This document shows positions 7,820 to 15,586 of a stretch of DNA of 64,000 bases, piece by piece. Within the stretch, counting starts at the first letter, position 1, and every line of letters starts with the position of its first letter. The notes under the pieces were generated by a model. The model saw only the letters and a list, made by a program, of their open reading frames with translations. It was not told the DNA's origin and did not search any database. The translations under genes and the position numbers were made by a program. This stretch comes from Cellulomonas sp. (GTDB lineage Bacteria; Actinomycetota; Actinomycetes; Actinomycetales; Cellulomonadaceae): positions 618,366 through 682,365 of the forward strand of contig NZ_JADGMY010000023.1 in the NCBI RefSeq assembly GCF_015234515.1. The letters run 5' to 3'.

Positions 7820-10444
7820 GTGAGTGACTCAGTCGTCGAGGACGCGGCCTGGAACGCGTTCACCGGTTTCACCTCCAGGTCCCAGCCGCATGAGGTGATC
7901 CAGGGACTGCGAGCAATGGGGTTCCCCGAGGACAGGCTCGACGCCTTGCTGGCCAGGCACGAGCTCAAGGCCCGGGAGATCATCCAGCTGCGCGAGCCGC
8001 TGGGCATCTCGCGTGAGGGGCGGGTGCCCTGGTACATCGGCCCTCGCTCGGGCGACGTCAACTGGCCCCCGCTGGAGAAGCGGTTGGTGCGAAAGCTGGG
8101 CAGCGAGTCCGCTGCGAAGATCGACGCTGCATCCAGCAAGGTGGTAGCGATGCTGGACCACCCGGCGACGCCGGAGTTCGCGGCGAAGGGGCTCGTCGTC
8201 GGTCACGTGCAGTCGGGGAAGACATCTAACTTCACTGCCGTCATCTGCAAGGCGGCAGACCGCGGGTATCGCATGTTTATTGTGCTGTCCGGCGTTCACA
8301 ACGCTCTGAGGGCTCAGACGCAGGCGCGTCTCGTGAGCGACATCGTCGGCGCAAATCCGACCTTCTGGCACCAGATCACGAGCGCGGAGCGCGATTTCGT
8401 ACCGCCTGCGAATGCGGCCTCACTCCTCGCGGTCAAGGACCAGGCACTACTGCTTGTCGTGAAGAAGAACGCGGTGGTCCTGCGCAAGTTGCGTCGGTGG
8501 CTCCTGAGCGCTTCCGAGCATCTGGCGCAGGTCCCGACACTCATCATCGACGACGAGGCGGACCAGGCGACAGTTGCTACGAAGACCATCAACCCGCTCA
8601 TCGCCGACATCGTGGAAGGTCTGCCAAAGGTCTGCTACGTGGGCTACACCGCGACGCCCTTCGCCAACCTGGTCATCGATCCGTCCGATGAGCGGGACTT
8701 CTACCCGCGCGACTTCGTCCTGAGTCTCGAACGGCCGAGCTCCTATCAGGGTCCGGAGACGCTCTTCGGCAGGCGAGCGCTGGACGGCGAGGACCCTGCC
8801 GACGTCCCTGGCGGACTCGACGTCATTCGGGACATCGCAGAGGAGGAGCTTCCCGACCTGCGTCCACGGAGCAGGGCCGACATCCCCGGGTTTGCGCCGC
8901 GGATCACGGACTCGTTACGGGACGCACTCCTGTGGTTCTGGCTCGCAACGGCCGCCCGTAGATGTCGCTCCGGGACGGCCGAGCACTCGTCGATGCTCGT
9001 CCACGCGCACTCAGACACACGGGTTCACGACTCGTACGCGGAGCCCCTCCGCCAGTTCAGGAGCTTGACGCTCGGGGCTCTCCGATCCGGTGACACGCGG
9101 TTGGAGACCGAGCTGCGCCGTCTCTGGCACGACGAGACCTCCCGAGTACCCGCGTCCGAGCTCGGCGAGTCGCCCCTGGCGTTTGCGGACGTGTTCGCCC
9201 TGCTGACTGCCGTCGTCAGTGACACGGACGTCATCCTCGACCACTATCGCAGCCAGGATCGCCTCAACTACGACGGCGGGCCGCGCACCGTCATTGCTGT
9301 CGGTGGCAACACGCTGTCCCGAGGGCTGACGCTGGAGGGCCTGGTCGTCAGCTTCTTCGTGCGCTCCGCGGACGTGTACGACACCCTGCTCCAGATGGGC
9401 CGGTGGTTCGGGTACCGGCCGGGCTACTCGGACTTGCCGCGCATCTGGATGCCGGCACAGCTTCGCGACTGGTACGCCCACCTCGCCACGGTGGAGGAGG
9501 AGATCCGTCGGGAGATCGATCGCTATCTCGTCGAGCACAAGTCACCCCTCGACCTCGCGGTCCGCATCCGCTCGCACCCGAAGATGAGGATCAGCGCAGC
9601 CGGCAAGATGACGAACGCTGTGCGTGCTGCGGCGGCTTACGGCGGCGAGCTGGTTGAGTCCCGCTACTTCCCGGTCGCCCCAAAGGAGGAGGCGGGCGCG
9701 TGGCTGGACAGAAATGCAGCGGCGGTCAACGACTTCCTCACCCGCTGCGCGATCCGGGGGCGGGAGGACAGCGCGACGGTGCCGGCCAGCACCGGAAAGG
9801 TGCTTTGGCGGGGTGTGAGCTCGCGTGACGTAGTGACGTTCCTCGAGAGCTACTCCTTCCACGAGAGATCCGTCGAGGCCGATCGCGATCTTCTCGTGCG
9901 GTACATCGACGGTCGTGTCCGTGCCGGCGGGTTGAAGTCGTGGAACGTCGCGGTCATGGGGCAGCCCACGGCGAGGGCCCTCAAGGTCCTCGAGCTTCCT
10001 CACGGTGCGTCCGTGGGCATGGTCCGTCGGTCTCGTCTGAAGAACTCCCCGATCACCGCCTGCGCAGACATCAAGACGCTCTCCGGTTCGCGTGACGAGG
10101 CCATCGACCTTGTCGTGTCCGCCGGGGCTGCGAAGCTGGGCCGGACCGGGTACGCCAGGCTCCGGGTCGAGCAGACGCCCGAGACCGGTCTCGTCCTGCT
10201 GTACCCGATCGACCCTCTGTCGCCCACGACACTCAGGGGTCGCGAAGAGCTCGACGCGCCTGCGGATGTCGTGTGGGGCGCGGCCCTCGTTTTTCCGCAG
10301 CCGTCCGTCGGGAGTGATCTCCCGGTCCACTACGACTTCTTCTCGGCAGACCTGTCCGGGATCTTCCCAGCGCTCGACGAGGACGACGAGGTCGACCTTG
10401 CCATCCTCGACGAGGACCTCGACGGCGTCGAGAGCGACGCATGA
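7820..10444 (+). CDS. Z1-domain SF2 helicase
   Basis: An 874-residue protein. Walker A reads HVQSGKTSN, the DEAD-like motif is IIDDEADQ, then YVGYTATPFAN, and the late motifs are GGNTLSRGLTLEG and QMGRWFGYR. This set is the signature of the Z1 family of superfamily II helicases (PF10593). The family was defined from operons with MutL-like ATPases and cytosine methylases. I use the GTG at 7820 (VSDSVVEDAAW) rather than the listed upstream start because GGGGGAGAGA stands just before it. It is the first gene of a tightly overlapping operon: its stop overlaps the next ATG by 4 bp. The likely role is ATP-driven DNA translocation or unwinding for the nuclease encoded next. Confidence 0.92.
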   Translation: MSDSVVEDAAWNAFTGFTSRSQPHEVIQGLRAMGFPEDRLDALLARHELKAREIIQLREPLGISREGRVPWYIGPRSGDVNWPPLEKRLVRKLGSESAAKIDAASSKVVAMLDHPATPEFAAKGLVVGHVQSGKTSNFTAVICKAADRGYRMFIVLSGVHNALRAQTQARLVSDIVGANPTFWHQITSAERDFVPPANAASLLAVKDQALLLVVKKNAVVLRKLRRWLLSASEHLAQVPTLIIDDEADQATVATKTINPLIADIVEGLPKVCYVGYTATPFANLVIDPSDERDFYPRDFVLSLERPSSYQGPETLFGRRALDGEDPADVPGGLDVIRDIAEEELPDLRPRSRADIPGFAPRITDSLRDALLWFWLATAARRCRSGTAEHSSMLVHAHSDTRVHDSYAEPLRQFRSLTLGALRSGDTRLETELRRLWHDETSRVPASELGESPLAFADVFALLTAVVSDTDVILDHYRSQDRLNYDGGPRTVIAVGGNTLSRGLTLEGLVVSFFVRSADVYDTLLQMGRWFGYRPGYSDLPRIWMPAQLRDWYAHLATVEEEIRREIDRYLVEHKSPLDLAVRIRSHPKMRISAAGKMTNAVRAAAAYGGELVESRYFPVAPKEEAGAWLDRNAAAVNDFLTRCAIRGREDSATVPASTGKVLWRGVSSRDVVTFLESYSFHERSVEADRDLLVRYIDGRVRAGGLKSWNVAVMGQPTARALKVLELPHGASVGMVRRSRLKNSPITACADIKTLSGSRDEAIDLVVSAGAAKLGRTGYARLRVEQTPETGLVLLYPIDPLSPTTLRGREELDAPADVVWGAALVFPQPSVGSDLPVHYDFFSADLSGIFPALDEDDEVDLAILDEDLDGVESDA

Positions 10445-11454
10445 CGCAGCGTCGGAACGTCGAGTCGGAGCTGCGCCGCACGCTCGACTACTTCTGGACC
10501 CAGCTTCCCGTGCCCGACGGGCCGACCGTCGCGTCGACCGCGATCGCGCTCCAGGTGGGGGGCGGCTCGGTGCGTGTCGGGGTGGATTCTGAGGGGCACC
10601 GGCACCTGCTCGTCCCCCTAGCCCACAGTCGTCCCGAGGTGTCCGACCGGAGCGGAACGGCGGTCCGGCTCACGACGCGGCCGCTGACATCGGAGGTGGG
10701 GGGCGGCCGCTACGTGGACCTCGAGTGCCTGCGGCCTGACCTGGACGGGGTGTTCACGGGCCTGGCGGCGGACATCTGCCTCGGCCTCGTGTCCGCCCCG
10801 GACGACCCCGGCACGACCGTGCGGCGGCATCTCGAGAACTGGCGCACGCTGCTGGGCTCCGGTGCGCAGACGTGGAACGCCACCCGCCTGGCCGGGTTGA
10901 CCGCCGAGCTCCTCGTGCTGGAGCAGCTGCTCGGACTCGACGAGGGGGCGGTCGCACTGTGGACGGGCCCCGACGGGGCCGCGCAGGACTTCCGTTCGGC
11001 GCGTCATGCCATCGAGGTCAAGGCGAGCCTCACCCGGGAGGGCAGGCTCGTCCGTGTCCACGGCACCGACCAGCTCGAACCGCCCGTGGGAGGCGTTCTC
11101 GGTCTGGTGTGGTTCCGGCTGCGTCAGACGAGCGCCGAGAACGGCGACGGTCTCGCCGACCTCATCGCGCGGTGCCTGGATGGGAGCAGCCACACGGCAA
11201 TGATCGAGCGGCTCGGAAAGCTCGACTTTCCCGGCGTTGCGTCCCCGGTCGTTCGTGAGTTCAGGTTTGAGGTGGTCGAGCAGCGCTGGTACCTGGTGGA
11301 CGACGGCTTCCCGGCGATCTCTCCCCAGAAGTTCGAGCACGCTGCCGTACCAGCTGGTGTCGGAGGCGTCGAGTATCTGGTGGACCTGGATGTCGTGACT
11401 CCGGAGCTGCGGCCGGTGGGAGACCTGTACGCCGTGGTGGTGGAGGACTCGTGA
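10441..11454 (+). CDS. PD-(D/E)XK nuclease, DUF4420 family
   Basis: A 337-residue protein. The central part shows LLVLEQLLGL, then AAQDFRSARHAIEVKAS, so an acidic helix, an Asp and an E-x-K are spaced as in PD-(D/E)XK nucleases. This matches DUF4420 (PF14390), a putative nuclease family that accompanies Z1 helicases. The ATG overlaps the Z1 stop (ATGA) and its own stop overlaps the next GTG. It is the most likely DNA-cutting subunit of the system, guided or powered by the Z1 helicase and the GHKL ATPase; that division of work is inferred from gene order. Confidence 0.88.
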   Translation: MTQRRNVESELRRTLDYFWTQLPVPDGPTVASTAIALQVGGGSVRVGVDSEGHRHLLVPLAHSRPEVSDRSGTAVRLTTRPLTSEVGGGRYVDLECLRPDLDGVFTGLAADICLGLVSAPDDPGTTVRRHLENWRTLLGSGAQTWNATRLAGLTAELLVLEQLLGLDEGAVALWTGPDGAAQDFRSARHAIEVKASLTREGRLVRVHGTDQLEPPVGGVLGLVWFRLRQTSAENGDGLADLIARCLDGSSHTAMIERLGKLDFPGVASPVVREFRFEVVEQRWYLVDDGFPAISPQKFEHAAVPAGVGGVEYLVDLDVVTPELRPVGDLYAVVVEDS

Positions 11455-13319
11455 CTGCTCCGACGTGGTTCTCGCAGCCGTTCTCACCTGCGGGTGGGAT
11501 CACTGCCGAGGGACTGCGGAATCAGCTCGGCCGGCCGTCACTGTCCTTGCTGACCGTCCTGGTGCGTGAGGCTGCGCAGAACTCCTGGGACGCCCGGATC
11601 GGTGAGCGTGTCGACTTCTCCATGCACCTCGGGACTGTCGGGCCTGATCGCGCGCATGTCTGGCGGGAGCTGCTCCTCCCCGGCGCACCGCGACCGGTGG
11701 GACCGGTCCGCGGCCTGGGGGAGTCGTTGCGCAAGAGGTCGATCCGCTACCTGGCCGTGACAGACCGGGGGACGACGGGCCTAGGGGGGCCGACGCGATC
11801 GGACCACTACGCAGAGCCGGGAAACCGCGGGTGGCTCTCGTTCGTGCTCAACTCCGGCGAGAAGCAGGACACTGACGGTGGCGGTGGCACCTACGGGTAC
11901 GGGAAGGGTGCGTTCTTCCTGGCGAGCCGAGTTGGCACCATCCTGATCCACACGAGGTTCAGGGATGAGAGCGGCGAGCTCCGCACACGGCTCATCGGCT
12001 CGGCACTTCTGGGCGAGTTCCACGACCGAGACCGGAGACCGTTCACCGGACGCCACTGGTGGGGGGACGTCAGGTCCGACCACTGCGAGCCCCTCGTCGA
12101 CCAGGTGGCTTCCGAGTACGCCGATCGTCTGGGACTGCCCCCGTTCGAGGGAAACTCGACGGGGACAACGGTCGTCGTGATGGACCCGGACCTGAGAGAC
12201 GCGTCGGACGACGGGGACGGGCCGGACCTCTCGCAGGACGAGGCGGGCGAGTACCTCGCGGACGCAGCGGCATGGAATCTTTGGCCACTGACTCTGGTCG
12301 ACCGCGACCAGCGGCTGAACCTGTCGATCTCGGTGAACGGCGTCGCCGTCCAGGTCCCAAATGAGTCGAACGATGCCGCCATCGCTTGCTTTGCTCGCGC
12401 GTACCGGAAGATGCTCGAGCGTGAGCCCGGTGGCCGGATCGAGTGCTTGAAGCCTCGCCGTCTCCTCGGTCAGTTCGCGGTCGAGCAGACGTTCGGCGCA
12501 AGCGTCCGCCATCGAGCGGCGGAGGAACTGGGACTCGAGCGCGACAAGGCTCCGCACCACGTTGCCCTGATGCGTCACCCGGACCTCGTGGTCGGCTACT
12601 TCGAGGGTCAGGCGAAGCCGCATCCTGAGGTGGGGTACGCGGGAGTGTTCAAGGTCGACGACGACCTCGACGTGGTCTTTTCCCGTGCCGAGCCGCCGAC
12701 CCACGACGCCTGGGTGGACGCCCAGCTGAGCGGGCATGACGCGACGTTCGTCCGTGTCGCGCGCCGGCGGCTGTCCGACCGTTGTGCCGACCTGGTCGGA
12801 CCCCGCCACGTCCCCCGCGCCGTCGAGAGCACCCCCGTCGGAGGTGTCTCGCAGCGCCTCGGGTTCCTGCTCGCGGGCGGGGGAGGTGCTCCGGTGGATG
12901 GTGACCAGGATGTCGTGGTGCAACCCCCGAGCCGGGGTGGTGACGCTACGGGCGCGGGCGGCGGTGCCCGGCGGTCGGGTGACGGTACGGGGCGGGCCGG
13001 TGCACGGCGGAAGCCGCGCTTCGTCGGAGAACCGCGCTTCGAGATGCTCGACGGGCGCTGGGTTGTGGCGCAGGCCCTGCGTGTCTCGTCGGAAGGGAGG
13101 GTACGGGGATGTGTCGCCGTCGTCACCGGTGAGGGCACCGAGGCCTCGGCGCCGGTTGCCGCCGGCCAACCGACTGTCCTGGGATGGCGCCGCTCGGACG
13201 GTGCCGTCGTCCTCGGGGACACCGTCGATGCCGGTAACGAGGAGCTGGACCTACTTGCGTGTCCGGTCGAGGATGCGGCACTGGAACTGACCGTCGAGTG
13301 GGACGGGAACCTGTCGTGA
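11451..13319 (+). CDS. GHKL (MutL/Hsp90-like) ATPase of the Z1 system
   Basis: A 622-residue protein. Three Bergerat-fold motifs are visible in the first 160 residues: LVREAAQNSWDAR (the E..QN..DA helix that binds Mg-ATP), AVTDRGTTGLGG (the D-x-G-x-G loop) and GTYGYGKGAFF (the glycine-rich lid). The remainder includes a Gly/Arg-rich linker near residues 490-525 and a C-terminal beta-rich part. GHKL proteins dimerise through ATP binding and act as clamps or switches; in MutL and MORC they link recognition to cutting. Bacterial MutL-like ATPases next to Z1 helicases and C5 methylases were described by comparative genomics as relatives of MORC. GTG start within a 4-bp overlap with the nuclease gene. 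Confidence 0.88.
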   Translation: MTAPTWFSQPFSPAGGITAEGLRNQLGRPSLSLLTVLVREAAQNSWDARIGERVDFSMHLGTVGPDRAHVWRELLLPGAPRPVGPVRGLGESLRKRSIRYLAVTDRGTTGLGGPTRSDHYAEPGNRGWLSFVLNSGEKQDTDGGGGTYGYGKGAFFLASRVGTILIHTRFRDESGELRTRLIGSALLGEFHDRDRRPFTGRHWWGDVRSDHCEPLVDQVASEYADRLGLPPFEGNSTGTTVVVMDPDLRDASDDGDGPDLSQDEAGEYLADAAAWNLWPLTLVDRDQRLNLSISVNGVAVQVPNESNDAAIACFARAYRKMLEREPGGRIECLKPRRLLGQFAVEQTFGASVRHRAAEELGLERDKAPHHVALMRHPDLVVGYFEGQAKPHPEVGYAGVFKVDDDLDVVFSRAEPPTHDAWVDAQLSGHDATFVRVARRRLSDRCADLVGPRHVPRAVESTPVGGVSQRLGFLLAGGGGAPVDGDQDVVVQPPSRGGDATGAGGGARRSGDGTGRAGARRKPRFVGEPRFEMLDGRWVVAQALRVSSEGRVRGCVAVVTGEGTEASAPVAAGQPTVLGWRRSDGAVVLGDTVDAGNEELDLLACPVEDAALELTVEWDGNLS

Positions 13320-14218
13320 GGACTACTCCCTACGCGGTCCCTAGGCCCTCCGAGGTCATCGCCGAACCCTGGTTCTCTGGGGGCCTACCCGTGGGCCGCC
13401 TTGTCGCGGGCTGGGACTACGAGAGTCTCCTCAAGTTCGAGCGCGTCGTACGGGTGAACCTTCGCACCGTGCTCGAGCAGGCAGGGCTCGAGGCGAACAC
13501 GCCCGTCGCCCTGCACGTCCGGTACTGGGCAAGCGGGTCGATGGTGAGGTGCTCGGCGGTCGTCCAAGGCCTGGTTGCCGACAGCACGGGGTGGTCACAT
13601 GCGCACCTGATCGCCCCGGTGCACGGGAGCGACCTGGCCGGGGAGCTCGTTCTGGAGACAACCCTCGTCAGGCAGGACGACGTCGAGAGCAACCGGTTCA
13701 CGGCCAGGCGGGCGGGCAGCATTCTCTGGCGCGACGCGCACCATCTTGCGCTAGAGGGGGAGGGAGGCCTGCTGCCTGTGGCTCCGGTGCGGTTCCGGGA
13801 GCAGGGGTTCCCCCCGGATGCTGCGTGGTACATCAGTCTCGACGGCGCGGACTGGTCGGCCCCCGCGATGGGCAACCTGCTCGTCCTCCTGAACGTCGAC
13901 AACAGCTCGGTCGTCGAAGCGCTCGAGCCCGGGGATAGTGGCTCGGCGCTCCTGTGGGACGCGCTCATGGTCGACGTGGTCTGCGACCTCGTCAGACGAG
14001 CGCTCGATGACGACGAGTTCCGACCTGTGCAGTCCGACGAGGACGAGCTGTCGACCGGTGGTCTGGTGACAGGTCTGATCCGTTCGTTCCTGAGGCTGCC
14101 CGGTGAGGAGCTTGACGACGCTGTTGCTCGGCTCAGGGGCGAGTGGGTCCGAGACCCGTCCCTCGTCAGGTCACGAGCGCAGAGCGCGCTGAAGTTCCCG
14201 AGGGCGGTCAAGTCATGA
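13316..14218 (+). CDS. Unrecognised Z1-operon protein, 300 aa
   Basis: Start placed at the GTG at 13316 (VRTTPYAVPRPSEV), which overlaps the stop of the GHKL gene in the same 4-bp way as its neighbours; the listed start at 13259 would overlap by 60 bp. I recognise no enzyme motif. The first ~200 residues are beta-rich with repeated hydrophobic strands (VALHVRYWASGS, VRCSAVVQGLV, LVLETTLVR), while the C-terminal 100 residues are helical and acidic (VVCDLVRRALDDDEF). Its fixed place between the GHKL ATPase and the DUF6339-like gene argues for a structural or recognition subunit of the complex. Function is inferred from position only. Confidence 0.85.
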   Translation: MRTTPYAVPRPSEVIAEPWFSGGLPVGRLVAGWDYESLLKFERVVRVNLRTVLEQAGLEANTPVALHVRYWASGSMVRCSAVVQGLVADSTGWSHAHLIAPVHGSDLAGELVLETTLVRQDDVESNRFTARRAGSILWRDAHHLALEGEGGLLPVAPVRFREQGFPPDAAWYISLDGADWSAPAMGNLLVLLNVDNSSVVEALEPGDSGSALLWDALMVDVVCDLVRRALDDDEFRPVQSDEDELSTGGLVTGLIRSFLRLPGEELDDAVARLRGEWVRDPSLVRSRAQSALKFPRAVKS

Positions 14219-14976
14219 CTCGGCTCTACCCGAGGCTCCTCCCTGCCGAGGCCGAAGCGCGATTCGCCTCTCTCGCGCAAGCCGCGGCCCAGTCGGATGG
14301 TGTCCCGGAAAGGGTCACCGCAGCGCGTACGGTGTTCGCGGCCTCCGGTGGTCGGCGGACCCAGGTTGACGAGTTGCGCGGCCTTCGTGCCAGGGTGCTG
14401 GCGCTCGCTGTGGAGCACGGGTTCCCCGACCGGGGTGGGACCGACAGTCGGAGCAGCTTCGACCGTGCACTAGCCCGGCTCCTTCACCTGGAGATGGGCA
14501 TCGGTCCGGGCGAGGCCTCCCAGCGTCAGGTGTGGGCGTATCTTGCACTCGTCCTCCTCCCTGACGTCTGCGCCTGGCGGTTCCCGCCGGGGGCGGGCGG
14601 GTTCGTGGCGGACAGGTTCAAGGGCACGGACCTGACGCGGCACGTGTTGGCGAGGCTCTGGTGGCGTGCCCATCTGCTGCGCGACGAGCAGCCAAGGGCC
14701 GATCCTTATTGGATGCTCGATGTGCTGGGTGAGGCCGACCTGGATCAGATCATGGCGCGGCGGCGGTCGGTTGCGGCCAGCCCGGGACTGGTGCGTGCCG
14801 TCGTGCGCACGTCAGCGGCGGAGGACGGGAGCGGGGGCAGGGAGGTCTTCCGCGACCTCCTGAAGCGATTGCTACGACTCACGGCCTTCCTCGACGTGGA
14901 CTGGATGGGAGAGGCGGAACTCACGGCGCTCGTCGCCCGTGAGAGAGCCGTATCCCTCGCACACCTCGGTCGGTGA
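14215..14976 (+). CDS. DUF6339-like protein of the Z1 operon
   Basis: A 253-residue protein starting at the ATG at 14215, which overlaps the preceding stop (ATGA). It is mostly helical; VWAYLALVLLPDVCAWRF followed by HVLARLWWRAHLL resembles the DUF6339 family found in such operons. No catalytic motif is visible. As the last gene of the five-gene overlapping operon it ends 17 bp before the convergent Vsr gene, with no clear terminator between them. A helical accessory or adaptor subunit is the most that can be suggested. Confidence 0.78.
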   Translation: MTRLYPRLLPAEAEARFASLAQAAAQSDGVPERVTAARTVFAASGGRRTQVDELRGLRARVLALAVEHGFPDRGGTDSRSSFDRALARLLHLEMGIGPGEASQRQVWAYLALVLLPDVCAWRFPPGAGGFVADRFKGTDLTRHVLARLWWRAHLLRDEQPRADPYWMLDVLGEADLDQIMARRRSVAASPGLVRAVVRTSAAEDGSGGREVFRDLLKRLLRLTAFLDVDWMGEAELTALVARERAVSLAHLGR

Positions 14977-14993
14977 GTAAGGTCAGGCGACCG

Positions 14994-15527
14994 TCAGGGG
15001 ATCTGTGTCCGCGGTCGGTGGTGACTCGGTACGTCGTGACCTACGCCGATTTCCTCCGCAGGGCGGTCGAGCCCGCGGACGACGGCGTTGATCTCATCCG
15101 CTATCACCCAAGCCTCCTCGTGTTCCCAGTAGCGGAGCACGCGCCACCCCGCAGACTCGAGCACGTGGTTGGTGTCGGTATCCCGGACAACGTTCCGGCG
15201 TAACTTGGTGAGCCACCAGTCGGAGTTGGCTCGTGGCTGGGTCCCGTGCTCGGGGCAGCCGTGCCAGAAGCACCCGTCCAGGAAGATCGCGATCCTCGAT
15301 CGCGTGAATGCGATGTCGATGGTCCTCCGCGGGAGCCCTGGGACGGGGTAGTTGACCCGGTAGCGCAGCCCACGGGCGTGGAGAATGCGGCGGACGTCGA
15401 GCTCGGGCTTTGTGTCCCGCCGTCGAGCCGCGCTCATCCGTTCGCTCACCGACGGGCTCGACGCCCCCGGGTGCGGGGCAACCTGCTCCATGGGAACCAG
15501 CGTACCTGGCGGGGTGGCAGCGTTCAT
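14994..15527 (-). CDS. vsr: Very short patch repair (Vsr) endonuclease
   Basis: 177 residues. The motifs RMSAARRRDTKPEL, RTIDIAF (catalytic Asp), IFLDGCFWHGCPEHG (zinc-binding Cys/His cluster) and GWRVLRYWEHE are those of Vsr. Vsr nicks beside T:G mismatches that arise when 5-methylcytosine deaminates, so it normally accompanies a cytosine-5 methylase, and here the methylase is divergent 59 bp away. An alternative start at 15491 (MEQVAPHP) would trim 12 residues; neither has a clear ribosome site. The gene converges on the Z1 operon, so nuclease operon and modification genes are on separate transcripts. Confidence 0.92.
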   Translation of the reverse strand: MNAATPPGTLVPMEQVAPHPGASSPSVSERMSAARRRDTKPELDVRRILHARGLRYRVNYPVPGLPRRTIDIAFTRSRIAIFLDGCFWHGCPEHGTQPRANSDWWLTKLRRNVVRDTDTNHVLESAGWRVLRYWEHEEAWVIADEINAVVRGLDRPAEEIGVGHDVPSHHRPRTQIP

Positions 15528-15574
15528 GGTGAGATCGAGCGTGTCCGCAGGTCAGGGCTGGGGCCGGCAGCGGG

Positions 15575-15580
15575 TACGAT
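15575..15580 (+). promoter_or_regulatory. -10 box of the methylase gene, leaderless start likely
   Basis: TACGAT fits the actinobacterial -10 (TANNNT) and stands 6 nt before the GTG start. Transcription would then begin at or next to the start codon, giving a leaderless mRNA. No ribosome site is seen. The -35 is not convincing. Confidence 0.5.
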
Positions 15581-15586
15581 CGCCCG

